In this document: piece after piece, positions 10,596 through 25,500 of the stretch
Layout of the letters: each line of letters opens with the position of its first letter
Numbering within the stretch: position 1 is the first letter of the stretch
From: Haliclystus octoradiatus
Taxonomy: Eukaryota > Cnidaria > Staurozoa > Stauromedusae > Haliclystidae
Assembly (NCBI GenBank): GCA_916610825.1
Contig: OU744448.1
Location: 13,120,436-13,184,435, forward strand
Reading direction: 5' to 3'
DNA length: 64,000 nt
The notes under the pieces: generated by a model
What the model saw: the letters and a program-made list of their open reading frames with translations, nothing else
The model's database searches: none
Told to the model about the DNA's origin: nothing
Made by a program: the position numbers and the translations under genes

Positions 10596-13500
10596 TTATC
10601 TTCTCTTTTTGGTATTTTGTTTTCGTTTTCGTCTGATGGCATCCTTATGCTTTCGTTTGTAATCCTAATTAATAGGTAAATCACAGTTAGATATATGTAA
10701 ATACAAGTTACTGTCTGTACAGTGTACGTAAATCAGGGTTCCATAAATATTTTTGCTTTCAAAATTTTTTGGGTTGATTATGCATCATGCAAATGGTTTC
10801 ACAGTTTTATTGAGAGGTACATTGTCCATTCATTATCATAAAAATATGATAAGAACAGCATCTTATCATTCATCTTCCACAAAAAAAAGTTCTCCTTCTG
10901 ATGGTAAAAACTTGAATACATTTCATTTTTTCTCTTCCTCTTGATTTGTGCCACCGTAGCCTTCCGAGACTCTCAGTCCCGGGATCCCCATTCTATCAAA
11001 CCCTAGTGTAAATCATAGAGGTATGAGTACCTCTATCTTATACATCTATGGTGTAAATAAAGATGTGCAATATATTCAGTAGACACCAATTTTGCACATC
11101 GAAACATGAACAATACATGAATTATTCACTGAGTATGTCAAGAATATTATGTAACTAATATTTAGACTTTATTATGATATTGATTAACTTTTTGTCTTAC
11201 CTTATTTGTATATGTAGATTTGTTAGCGCAGCATGTAATGATTGTAAATGTGCTAATATATCGCGTAAATTAGATATCTCACTGTTAATTTGTCTTGTAA
11301 ACTTTGTGTGTAGAAATATTATATCGTCAGTCGTAGAGGGATGGAGAGAAGGAGAAGGCTACATTTGTATATTCCGCCGCCTGGAATAGCCACCGATGTA
11401 AGTGACATTGTTTGGATTTGTTAATTAATTAACTACAACTGTATCTATGTATTTGTGTATTTGGATAGATAGTATTAATTTGTATGTATGATATTTAATT
11501 GTAGTGAATTATGATAAAGAATCATTAATCTCAGTTCTACCAGGCAGTCATTCTCGTATTTGTCGCTTTTCCGAACAGAATGTGCATAAAATTTGGGCAA
11601 ATTCATGTGTATGAACCCGGCTGTGTCAATGAACTGTTCATTGACACAAGGAGATGTTCATGACATTCATCTGTCTGGGAACTCTGCTTCAGAAATTATT
11701 CATTGTTAAAGGCTATGGCTAAACGGTGTACTTTGAGCGGATATGATGCATGCATATTTAATTTAAGCATTATTTACACCTAAAGTAAGTCTGAAATACA
11801 CCTTAAAGCGTGATTAAATACACCAACTGCATTAAACTGGTTAAAATGCCAAAATACGCCTCTCATAACAAGTTTTTAATGATGGCTAGTAAATTATTCA
11901 ACGAAAAACAAGATACAAATGAGCAGCGATCACAGTACAACAAATCATTGGTTCTCTTATGAATTTAAGGATGGGACTTCAAGGTAGCCTGCTTGCAGAC
12001 TCAACATGTTTTTGAGCAAAACAGTACAGTCTGTGAATCTGACCACAAGGTCTTGTTCTTTCTCACTTGAAGAACTGAATCTTTGTCATGCATTTCCATG
12101 GTTACACAAAATGTCATACATGATACTGGTATAATATTTATAAATTTTAAACATGCTTGCTCTGAAGGAGCAAGGAATCAGAATTAATTGGACGTAGATG
12201 CATAAATGAATAAATGGCAGTTTTTGATGGGGGAGACCGGGGAGACTTGGACCAGTTTTCACATTTTTAATTATTAAAATTACTGTGGTTGTGTAAAAGT
12301 CACAATTTTTATGTCATTTATTAGCCAACATGCTCAATTCAAAAGGGTAAGAATATCAATTACATAAATGTAGTAATTTTTCAAAGATTTAGTGGGGAAG
12401 ACCGACCATTTTAATGGGGAGACTTGGGACACGGTGGGGTGACATGGATCATGCATATTTTATGAAAATTTCATTAAATAACTGACAAATTAACTTTCCA
12501 GTACCAGACACTACAGCTGTTGCTTTGACTTAGGGAGTTCATTTGATCAAAATTGAGCCAGCAAGAAATAATTTTAGCGTTAATAAAGAATATTATTTTT
12601 GACGCACCTGTCATCAATCTAATTGTAATTGATTTAGCAACTTTATCTCCACAAAGTAAAAAAGTCGAATATAGTTCATATAAATGAAAACAAACTCATA
12701 TCTCCACGAAATGCGAGTAGTTTCCCATTTGTCGTTGATGCTAAAACGCGCTGTTCCATGTCTCCCCGTTTCACTTCCCAGCAAAAATGAGGTGGCACTC
12801 CTCATCAACAGGAATGTATTCAAACATTTTATATCAAAAGATTCATCAAAATAAAACCGTTGCAATGGCACCATTCATAATGGCACTTAAACAATTATTC
12901 TAAAATTAATTGAATCAGAAGAGGTACTGCAAAACGTATGACGGTCATCAAAAGCTAGTACACTAAAATTTCTTGACAATTAGTTATTGTTGCTTATTGA
13001 AATTTAGGGAAACAACATGAAATGAAGTCATATACAACATATTAGAAGATAATTTACATGGGTAATCAGGAACGCTCTTGTCCCATGTCCCCTAGGTCCA
13101 AGTCTCCCAGGTCTCCCTCTACATAGGCTGTAATATTGATCAACTTAATACAACTTGATATCAACTGAAAAGCGCTTCGTGTTGAAATTTAATTCAATAT
13201 TTCTAGGAAATTAGTTATTCCATATTGATGGTATCTCATAAGGTGGCAATGACTGTAAGTGGGAAGTTCTGGCAAAAGGAATTAAAATACATTGCTTTTG
13301 CGATGGTGCTCTAATTTAAAATGAAAAATTTCTGTCATGATTGGTGGACACTTCTCTATTATGATTTTTTGTAAGAATATAAATATTTAAGAAAATAAAG
13401 ATCATGGAGATTGAGGATGTTGAGTTTCTTAAGTAAAGGTGAGCTAGAAATTTTGCTTGCATCACAATCCAAACACATTTTTTGTAATTTTACCAGAGGA

Positions 13501-16500
13501 CCAATGACAATTAATTCAATCGAACAGATATGAAATAATCTTGCAATTTGGTTGGGTCATTGTTTTGATCAGCTAGAACTGCGGTAGTATAACTTAGGGC
13601 TTAAGCCCTGGGCAAACGACAGCAACATTTGCGCGACTTTTAAACCCTTCGAAAATCCTTGTTGTTTAGCCACTCTTTCGATTTTGTCTGACGTGTTGCA
13701 TCGTGTATTTTATTTGTCGCATTGTGTTTGATGGCCATCAACATTTTCCAAGTCTTTCCAAGGATTTTTGTTCAAACGTCTCCGTTATCCTTTTCGAACC
13801 CTTTCGTTCGAAATGTATCGAAGTCTTTCGATGCTGTGGCTTCTCTATGGGTTCCTTTTAAGCTTGGTATGAGTTTTTCTAGAAAAGTCTCAAGAATGTC
13901 GGGTCCGTTTAGCCGCTCTTAAAAGACTGCTTCAAAATACGAAAAACACACATCAGACAAAAAAGAGATTTGTCGCGCAAATGTTGCCGACGTTTGCCTA
14001 AGGCTTTACAGACGGATTCACAGACTTTACTGTTCTGCGTAGAAACATTTTTTGAGTCTTCACGCAGGCTAACTTCAAGGATGATATATATGTTTATCTC
14101 ATAAATCATTGGAAATCAGAAATGTGAATCATATTTCCTCATAACGTAATCAAATATCTTGTCTCATGCCCTGTAGAACAATGAAGGTTTTGTTGGTATA
14201 AAATGCACTGATTTTCAAGCTTTACTTATCCCCCCCCCCTGTTTAGCGTGCTTCAAGTTTTCAAATATCTCGAAGGCGTTTTCGAGGTGTAAATAACATT
14301 TTATTTTCACTCAAAATACGCCGTTTAGCCATAGCCTAAAACAATTGACATAATATGTTCTCAGGGTTTGCAAGAATTTTAGCCTACAAATCCTCTGGAT
14401 TCAGTTGGCCAACCGCACTCATTTGATGGTCACAGAAATAATCAGAAAATGAGTTAAAGTGTAGGAATCTATCAAAAAACTGAACTTACAAGCGTTAACT
14501 TTTGCTTCACTCTGTTCCAATCTTCAATAATTTCTTCGATTGACTTTGTTCTCATAAATTTACTCGGTCCATCTACACAAGTAAAGTTACATTAAAGTTA
14601 ACATTAAATGTGTACATTAAAAATATGAAAATATGTTACAACTTCAAAAAAAAATGAAAAAAAACAATAATTAATTACTATGAAAATTGTCTAAACAAAA
14701 TATGTAAGAATTTTCCTGGCAACCAAACCCCCGAGTATAGTTTCATATGCAAACGTAACCACTCCTGATGGAATTTCTTGAGAATTTTGATGACATCAGT
14801 ATGACAGCTGGTGGAGACGGATCATTGGTTTTGCACAACGTAATGTGTATGCACACTGTATGGTGATCTGCATTGTTCAGTTCAAAACAAGTAATGGTGT
14901 ACTTTGAAATTCAACCTATTTGACATTAATAAGTTGGTAAAAAAGATCAAGATATGAGATGTAAGTACCTGGGGAGTCATCCTGTAGTCTTGGATCGTTC
15001 TTTGTGAAAAAGAATGTAGCTTGCACACTGTCTGCACTATTTTTTGCTTTCTTTGCCTTCTTAGATTGACCACCCTCATCATCTGAACCACTTTCATCAT
15101 CAAATCTATGTATTGTACGCGAGACAATAGCTGGTACTTCTTCAATTGGAGACTGTAAATGAGTAGTTTCAACATCTTGTTTCTCAGGAAGAAAGGAGAA
15201 TTGTCCCTAGATTGACAAAATTAAAATATACTTTAAAGCATCACAATGCACAAAACAATATTCATGTACCTTTATGATGATATTGTTACGTTAGGGAATG
15301 TCTGTAGCATATCTGTTTCATATTGCATTGATTGTCTTTTGTTGAATAAGTACCATTTAATTTCATTTCATTGTGTTGATCAGCGGTAACAACATGGCAC
15401 ATAATTTTGGGACAGTTTTTGTTTATTTCAAATCATCTTCAGGCAGTAAGACATAGAAGAATGTGCCTTCCCTTATACAAACATCGTCTATGAAATTGGG
15501 CCATTTAACACTCATGAACTGTTTAAAAGGTGTCCATGAACAGTTTATGAACTCAACATATTTTTTCAAAAGGGTTGTTCTTATCACTGATCAACATAAT
15601 ATTTAAGTTCAATTAAGGAAACTTAAGTCAATTCTGATGTACCAGTCAACTGTATACAGAAGCAACTTGCTTAGTTTATGGTGATAATGTACTCTATTGC
15701 TCTATTATGTATCAAAAGGAGGTAATTGTACGTAAAGATCTGCGAATCCAATCCTTTTGGATTGGTTTGGAATTGTAGTGATATTTATTGATTCGGATTA
15801 TTTAGGATTTTGAAACATGGTTGAGTATTTGTACTTTGTAGTAATTAATGTGTTCTAGCTTCCTCTCAATTGCAAGTAAAGTTTCTCCATGTAAATATAG
15901 GCATGTTAATGTGCCACTCTCTACCTTGATTACACAATTATTTCAATTGCCTCAATTGACATTTGATTTTTTGAAGGAAATGTTTAAGATTTATTATTTC
16001 ATTGTACATATAGCATTATCTTTTCAATGTTCTGTGTGACTGTGTATCATGTTCTCCTCTGCAGTTCACTCTCCGCATTATAGGCCTACAGGCAGCTTAG
16101 TATTTCATATTTATTCACGTTGGAATTATCATTGTTGTGCAGTAGTTTTGTATTTTATTGCAGTAGAATGGCAAAATGTCTACCACGACAGAACGTCCAG
16201 TAACCCAGAATCAAAGGAAAGAGTATCATAGTTTCAAGTTGAAAATAACCTAATTGTGCGTTCGAGACCGTATTAAGCAAGCGTCGATAATAACTGTTAC
16301 TTGTTTTAAATTATGCTGATTAAAGGTAAGTCAATTGGATGTTTACCTTTTTTCTATGTCTTGTGAAACTCAGAATTTTTCGGATTTCATGCTGAAAAAT
16401 TTGGATAAGTTCGGATTCATTTTGAAATTTCTGTTCGTAGCGCATCATGTTTAAGATTATTGCTTCGAGTCAGATTGGATTTGGATCACAACAGCCTGCA

Positions 16501-19500
16501 TTCGTACCCGTAATCAATTGTGTAAATCTGATCCAATACAGACCTTTACAATTGTAAGTATTGTGCAGTTACTTATCACATGTTGGGTTGGCTCCCATAA
16601 TTATGAAGTGTCACATTTTGAAATCATTCCGCGGTATCAATTTTACTATCTGTCTAACAGCATAACTTCATTTCAATATATGGTATTTGTCAAAATACAA
16701 CCAAAAATTGTACCAGTATAGCAATTATTAGTCTCCTCAATGGCAAAACGTCTTCCTGATAGCTACCCTTAAATATATATAAAAATTGTACATAATGCTT
16801 GTTGGCTTTGTCATGCATGAGAATTAAGTTCAGTCAAAATGGAGAAAACCCTTGAAAACATATAAAAACAATACAGTAGCTAAATTAGTGTTTTCTTTGT
16901 TTTGGAGCTGATAGAAAAGGGAAAATTCCGCTGATCGGAGGAAAATGTTGACAAACATGTGGAGGATGATTTCATTAACAAACCGTCTGTTGAGTGAATG
17001 TTAAATATAGCGACATAAGGCACTATACAAGTGGGGGTCTTAGTTTTCCATGTATTTAAGATTTAGAGTTATGAAAAATGAAACAACAATGAGTGTGTGT
17101 TATGGCATATTATTGTTTATTTGTGATAAAAGACCAACCTGCTGTTCGTTAGAAGAAAACAGATCTTTCAATTTAGTGTCAACGTTAAAATAGGTTTGCT
17201 TATCAACTTCTGGTAATGGAGTTTCTTTCTTGGTATCTTTCACATTTTCTTCAGTGGATAATATCTCTTTCTGTTTTTTTGGTTTGATTGGTAGTTCATA
17301 CTTTGCATGGTCATCTGCATCTGGGTCATAACGACCAAAGTCTTCATTTCTATAACAGTCAAATTGTTCAGTTCTATTTTCTCTTGAATATTACAGTTTT
17401 ATCATGGCATTGATGTGATCTAATGGAAGGCTGAGTTGATCTTATCAGCATTATTAAACTTATATATTCTCTGCACATACAATGAACATTGTTCAGCACT
17501 CGCCAAACATATATCATATTGGAATGAATAAAGCCTTGATATTTTATTAGTTAATCTGCCCCTTTGAGGCCTGTGTTATATGCCGTTCTTTTCACGAGCC
17601 GGCCTAAATGAATGAGGCATGGCTGAGTCCATGTGCCTTTTCACAAACTCAGTTATACGCCGATCCAAGAGGCGTGCATTATAAATTTATTTGTGGACTT
17701 TCACCAAACTGCTGAGGAAAAGAAACTCCAAACGACCATTTTTATCACAATTCGTTGTCAAATAGTTGTAATTTATAAATTATTGTGCAGTATTTAAACA
17801 GTTTTTCAACTTCGAAAGCATTATTTAGTTAGGTCCTGGTGCAATTACGGCACATTGGTTTATATCTCATCTACAGAAACATATAACATAATTGTCTTAA
17901 TATATAACATTTATCATTTATAATATTATATTAGTAATGATGTGATATGGTTATCATATAGCAGATAAATAGTTCTCAATGTCATTTGACAGAGCGGTAA
18001 ATAATAATAATAAAATGGAGTCAAGGACGTAGTACACATTAATTTCTGTTAATTCAAGTTTCTTGCTTTCATCATCATCATCAGACAATATTAATTTGTT
18101 TAATACCGTCTGATGATCGCATAAAGAGAGAAACTTGAATAAACAGAAATGAATGTGCAGTCCCTAATAATATTAGAAGTTTTCTCTTACTCAATTGAGA
18201 AGTATGAATATATGTCCTGAGTAGTTTCCTCATTAACAGAATTATTTTGTGAATTTCGATTACAATTCAAATAAAAAGTAATGTTCATTCATCTGTTTAT
18301 TTCCAAACGGAACTGTGTTTAGGCAACGACCGAGAAAAAGAGACCATACATTTTTTTCCAACATCAACCTCTGGTTTCTGCCAAATACGGTATAAGGAAT
18401 TTTTGGAATGTTAATCAACAGCTCCCGAAAAGACGCGCCGCTTGAGCTTAAAAGTTTCACTTGTGTTTTGCTCAGTTATAAGGCCGTGCATCAGTCGTGC
18501 CTAAACATTATATAGGCACAACACATAAAAGCACGGCGTATAACCCAGGCCTGATAAAAAGCTTTCATGGTCAGAAGGAGGGTTGATTTTGCCTCAATTT
18601 GGTTCTGTTGTACAAACAAAAGAGTCCTACCGACAATTATTTAGGTCTCAGATAACCCATGGAACTTACTCAATAGCTTCATGTACTGATGAATCAAAGC
18701 CAGTCTTTCCTCCTAACATCTCATTAATTATTGACATTGCCATACTACGCTCATTTGACAGCTGTTTTGAAATCTCGTCATAATCATCCACGTTATTCTC
18801 TTTGTCTTTTGACTCCTTATCATCATCCATATCAGAATCGGAATTGTCTATAAAACGTTCATCAAGAGAAAATCGCTTGTCTGTTCCAAATTTTTGTTGT
18901 AACCTGAAAAGCTAAATATAAATATAAAATTATTTCAATGCAGCCAATGACTGACAGGACAATTAAACAATATTGTTCTGTAATTCTAAAAATCGAAAGT
19001 GACAGATGAATATCAATGCATGTAATTAGTGATTATAATTATATGTTTTATGTGATTTTACTACTTTTGGGACACATTTACCAGTTTAAACATCACCATA
19101 AAACCAACAGAACAATGAGAACAGTTTGAGATGTGAACCTTTTCGTAACATATCATAATGATCACCTCTGTACAGTGGCCACCTGTCTATAGTGGTCACT
19201 CTTGCAATGTCTATAGAGGTATTTTCTATTGAACCAACCCTGAATATAAAGTACACCTGCATATAATGGTCAATCTATTCACCTCACAGTTGGCTGTTAC
19301 ATGCAGATTCCACTGTATATAGGAATGACGACAAGAATTTAAATAGTAAAGTGCATTGCATGAAAAAGACGCCTATAACGTTTTTTGTTGATCATTCGAA
19401 ATCAACCAAGAGTGTAGCCATCACCACCAATGTAAGAATCTACACAATGAAACTTCAGATATAATGGAAATTGTTCAAATTCAAGTTTCCTAGATTTCAC

Positions 19501-22500
19501 AACTTTCTCATAACATTTTGGTTAGATAGAAAAATTTGGGTTAATTTTCACAACCTTTTCATTACATTTTGAGGTGATTAAAACGTTTTCCAGTTTTTCA
19601 CAATTTTTTCACAACTTTATTGATCCATATTGAGGAGGTGCGAACAAAAAGGGTTTGAGATGCACCCACATGCCATTCTTTTGACTTAAATTAAACCCCG
19701 GGTAATGAAATTTTAAGGAACCTCACAAAACTTTTTCTGGAAATCTTAAATTATGCAACTGCAGCACTGCTTGCAAATTTCCAATAAAGTTTACAATGTA
19801 GCACCTTTGACACAGTTCATGAGTTGATTACAGACTGAGAAATTGAAAATTTTACTTGAACAAACCCTTTCCATTCATGGAGTGGTTTTAAACGGAATCT
19901 ACATTATACTCCGATAATTACCTTCTCCCCTTCTTTTCCTTCAAAATGTGATTTGATGCCAAATCCTTCATTGTCACTATTACCGTTCTCGTCATCAGAT
20001 TTTGTAGTGATAATATTGTCATCGTTATTATCATCACCTTCAAACCCAAGCCATTTTAATGCTTTGTCTCCACTAACAACATGATCTTTTTTCTGTGAAA
20101 ATAGTATCAATAATTTTACACATCAGAAGTTGCTACCACTTGAGTGTCAGCCTAAATTTGAATGAACCTGAGTTCATTATATAAAGTTTGAAGAAATGTT
20201 AAGTGAAGAAGGGCTGTGTCACATTTTGGATGATCACAATCCAATATATACTCTGTATACTCATATCTGAAAGCAGAAAACTCTCAAACAGAAACATAAC
20301 TACTGTATGGTGGCATATACCGGTGCAGGGTGTTGCACATCATATATTAGCAGGTTTGATTTACTGATCAACAAATAATATTATTGCTGCTTGATATATA
20401 CATACTGTTTAGCTTCAGTTGTTTTGCCTCACTGTGATGTGTGGGAGATAATCCCCTGTCTCCACAGATGATATAGAAGAGGTGTAATCATTCTTTCTTT
20501 TGTTTGCTTGATAATAAGCGGATATTTTCGATGTAAGACAATTAGAGATTAACCTTGCAAAAAACAGTTCAGGAGTTCATGAACAGTCCACGAACGTTAA
20601 ATCACCCCAAACATTCATGAACTCTTCATGAACTGTTTGTGAAGGTTCATGAACATTTTATGGACAGTTCATGAAAATGGGGGCCATTTATTGTTCATGA
20701 ACTGTTCATGAACTCCTGCACTGTTTTTTGCAGGGAAATCTACAAAGCTTTGGCTAGAAGTATGTCTCATCATCTCTCACTTTCAATGTCTAAAAATAGA
20801 TTTTTTGTTTGAATGTTATTAGTATTTTTGTACATAGTTGAGATGAGAGAGAGTTTTTTTTAAAATGATTACATCCCACAAACCAAGCACCAATCCCACG
20901 CCTTAAGAAGGAGGAGTTCTCAAAAATTATTGAAGTGTAAATCAGCCAAGACATAATAAAAATAGGTGATTACCTTACTGACTGCAGCATTTGATTTCTT
21001 TTTATCATTTTCATCACTATCAGAATCAGAGTTACTGAACACTACATGACCAGCATTTGATGTCCCTTTGTCAATTGAATCCAGGGCTCCTTTAATTTGA
21101 TCTTTCTTCTTTTGTTTTATAGCAAGCCTAGAATCAATTGCCAACTTTCTTGTTTGCTCAGATAAGCTCTGACGCTTGCCATCTGCAATTCTTTGATGTC
21201 CAGCCTCAGCATTATCATCGCTTCCATCGCTGGCAGACGAACTTGATTCAGTTATGTCTGAAGACGAACTTAATTCAGTTGGGTCTCTGGTTGTATTTGT
21301 GGCAACAATTTCAAGACTAGATAAAAAGTTTGATGTGTAACTTTTGTCAATTTTCATTTTAAAATCAAAGGGGGAGTCTTCTGTGTTGATATCTCCGGTA
21401 TTATCAACAACCAATGCAGGTGAAATCATTTTATTTTTATCTTCTTCTTTTAAATTTTTGATTTTTTGTATTATACTCATTTCATTATGCTCTGTATTAG
21501 AATTTGTTTCTACATCTGATAATCCTTCACCGGAAGACTCACTACATGATTCATTGCTTTCCGCAGACACCAGAGATTCATTTTCACTTGATGCCATCAC
21601 AGTGTCATCAATGGCTATTTGAAAAATAATAAAAGCGTTTGATTAAAGTCTGTCTGTTTCCAAATTAAACGCACAAAGCTCATTATTGTTTCCAATCTAA
21701 GTATAAAGTATAAATAGTATACATGGTATAAATAGACTATTACTGAAACAATAGAGTCAAAGCAGGAATATACTATTCCCGTAGCAGTCTACCTATCAAA
21801 TTATCATTACTCATTATTATCAAGATTATCATGCTATAATTCTAAACTTGAATTCTAACATTGTATTTTTGTTCTATTGATCAAGCTCTTGTTGTTGCAT
21901 ATTTGGACTTTCAAGCTTTGGCATCATTTGTGCCTGCACATTGATACAATTTCCAAGATTTTGTTAAAGATGAAATAGGTTGTATCTATTGAAACTAATT
22001 TACAAATGGAAAGTTTTTATAGTTACGTTTTTTGCAGCTGTGCAGGGGAGTTCTGTTGAATTTCTGAGATTAATACCTTTTAAGGTTACACAACAATTTT
22101 TAAAACCAAAAGAACAATAAAATGGTGAAATTTGCAATCCATAAGAGCATGTTTAAGATCCACCCTTACATAACTATCAACATTACTAGCAATGAGTGTT
22201 GGTCCATAATGGACCTTGTGTGATAAAACTTTCAGATCGCTAAAAATTAAACAATTCAATAAACTGACTATCACTGTATAATACGGAGAGTGAACTTTGG
22301 TTTAGAACATGAAAAACAATACGCATTGAAACGATTTACAATTACTCAAGATATCTTAATCATTTCCTTCATAAAAATTCAATTCATTTCACATCAATTG
22401 AGTCGATTGAAATGCATAGAGGCCACCGGTCAAATTAATACATTTAACGTAGCTATATCTACACGGAAAAACTTTAATTGACGTGCTAAATGGAAGTCAA

Positions 22501-25500
22501 AACACATTAATTATTACAAATTACAAATAATCAATCAAATTTCGAAATCTGAAATCATCAATAAAAAAACACTTCAAATCCGATCCGATCCGAAGACCTC
22601 AAATATCAACCCGAATCCGACACGATACGATCGGATTTAGCTCGGTTTGGATTCACAAATCTTTATTGCAATATATTTATAACATATGATAATATTATCA
22701 TATGATAGTAGATGTGCCTATATATTTTTGATCTTAATAATCTCAGCAAGTAGGCCTGTGATTTTCATGGCAGTCTATCAAAATACTAAGAGTTAGTTGA
22801 ATATAGAATTTTATAACTAAAAACAAGACGTGCAAAATAAGGCTCATAGTGCTTCTTGTTATCAAATTTTCAAGAATAGGAGGATCAACATTCTATTAAA
22901 ATGAAATAAAATTCTATAATAAATCGCTATACTAATTCTATATTGATATTATGTTACATCTTGTTGTCAATATTTCTACGCGCTATTTATAATACCTTAC
23001 AGATGTAGAATGAAAGAAAAGACGATTATGATTAAATTATTTTTTTTTATAGAAAAACAGAAACACTCATTTTGCCAGATTCGTGATATGAATATTTATT
23101 CAGAATTTGTTGAAATTTTAATCCATGTTTACAATTTCTTCTTTAATTATGGAAGCAAAATCTGAAAATAAAAGCCTGCCTGCTCATAACCAAATGATTC
23201 ATATTTTTATATTGAATAATAAATTATAGAAATACTTTTGTGTAATGCCTTGATTAACTCTGAACTCTCTAATGTTAGACTGTAGACAGATAATCTCTTC
23301 GAACTTTGAATATTTTTTCGAATTATTCGAACGCCAACATCATTTTGGAATTTCTTGCAAGTTCATTTGTTTTTATGCCCCGCGATAGATTTTTCATTTC
23401 AAAACAGATTGTTTGCTCAGTGTTCTCACACGTTATATATCAAAATAGCCTTTTTAAAAGTGAAATGTTTGTATCTCGATTTTGAGAAAAGTAATGAACG
23501 GCAATTTGTTTCATTAATAAATTAAAGACCTAAAGTCTCTTTAATTTTCATAGCGTTTGTGCCGCGCTATATGTGTTGCTGATATCAACACTACATGAAA
23601 TAGGTCTACGTTTCTTTGATTTCAAAACATATTTTGTTTGGCCTAGTTATACTGGTAATTCAATGTAATTCAGTATGTCATATTGTTTTAATTATCATAA
23701 AACTGAAAGCAAAATATTTTTGTTCTGGAGATTTCAATTTGAATTCGATTTGGCTACCCACTAGATTATCGACCTATGAAATTTTTCAAATCTCTGAATT
23801 TTTTAATACAATGATATCAAATAAAATATCAGATGAAGTATATTATTTTAAAACAACGTCATAGACCCATACTTTTCATACAACAAATTTGTTACTGTAC
23901 ACGGTTATCTCGACACAAATGTTTGCATAATTTCCCGACAACGGATTATCTGTATTATTTCGCCAGTAAGACGTACATAAGTCGCGGACAGACACAGAAA
24001 TATAGAAATATCGAAATATTGTGATATATAAACAGACAGTATTATTAATATTAATATGTTCCACATTTAACCAGCAATAAACAAAAGCAGCCCAAACTCC
24101 GTCGTCAATAGCATAGCCTAGCATAGCAACAACAACACCTCAATGGCAGCAGCACGGCCCAAGCATTAGCATAGCATAGCAACAACAACAACACCAACGA
24201 CAGCAGCATGGCCCAAAGCATTATCATAGCATAGCATAGCAACAACAATAACATCAATGATAGCAGCAAGACCCAAAGCATTAATATAGCATAGCTCAGC
24301 AACAACAACAACACCAACGATAGCGGCATGGCCCAAAGCATTATCATAGCATAGCATAGCAACAACAATAACATCAATGATAGCAGCATGGCCCAAAGCA
24401 TTAATATAGCATAGCTCAGCAACAACAACAACACCAACAATAGCGGCATGGCCCAAAGCATTATCATAGCATAGCATAGCAACAACAATAACATTAATGA
24501 TAGCGGCAAGACCCAAAGCATTAATATAGCATAGCTCAGTAACAACAACAACACCAACGATAGCGGCATGGCCCAAAGCATTATCATGGCTTAGCATAGC
24601 AACAACAAAAACATTAATGATAGCGGCATGACCCAAAGCATTATTATAGCATAGCTCAGCCACAACAACAACACCAACGATAGCGGCATGGCCCAAAGCA
24701 TTAATATAGCATAGCATAGCAACAACAACAACAACACAAACGATAGTGGAACGCCCCAGGCATTAGCATGTCATAGCAACAACACAAATCCTAATTCACA
24801 GCAATCAACAAGCAAATTTGACCAGCATCAAAAACAGCAGCCCACACCTCAATCATCATTGGCATAGCATTATAACCGTAAATATGACCTCAATTAAAGC
24901 AGCATCAAAATAAATTTACAACTTGCGGAAGTTGGCTGAAATGAACTAAGCAGCAAGCTGGCAAGGCAAGGAATGAATAAAACGCCCAAGAAAACTGTAA
25001 AGTAGATTAGATGACCCACTGCGTAATACCTACCCCCTCCTGTGAACCCGAGCCTCAATACCAGGCCCCTTCCTCTAACCTACAAAGTAATAGCTCACAA
25101 TGTACGCAACTTAAAGATGATGGTTTAACCTCGGTAAAATTCCATTTAACCCCAATAAACAGACAGTATTATTAATATAAGTAGATTACATTATCTCGAA
25201 TAGAAAGCACCAAACAAACCTTTTTCATTAGCAATGATAGGACTATTTTCCCATTCTAGCCGTCTCTTTTTAGAGCTGTTCTTCGATTGATTAGAATCTT
25301 CATCAGAATCACTTTCAGATGATGAACTAATAAGTTCCTGTTTTCTTGATTTGTTTTTGTTAGTCACACCATTATGACGATTGGTTGCTTGTTTTAACTC
25401 AGAAAGCCCAGAGGCCTCTTTGGACCCTATTGATATCATGTCCCAGTGCAGATCGTTTACGCTCACTCTATCACATTCATCATCATCTTTTAAGTGCCGA

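Larger units (their letters stand above)
11710..14337. mobile_element. 2.6-kb TIR element in NOL8 intron 11, with nested repeats
   Basis: The left end AGGCTATGGCTAAACGG plus GTGTACTTTGAG is matched in inverse at the right end (14310-14337: AGGCTATGGCTAAACGG plus CGTATTTTGAG). A second matched word (ATTTACACCT) follows in both arms. No transposase was seen. Two further inverted-repeat elements lie inside (12229-13119 and 13603-14006), so it may have grown by nested insertion. No clear target duplication was found. Confidence 0.65.

Noticed and set aside
17567..18552. hAT or TA-type target duplication for the AGGCCTG-ended element
   Set aside because: The flanks do not match at 2, 3, 4 or 8 bp, so no superfamily is assigned.
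24105..24717. Long Leu/Val/Ala-rich minus-strand frames that look like membrane proteins
   Set aside because: They are the translation of a 60-bp minisatellite. The unit length is a multiple of three, so frames stay open automatically, and no splice or start context supports them.
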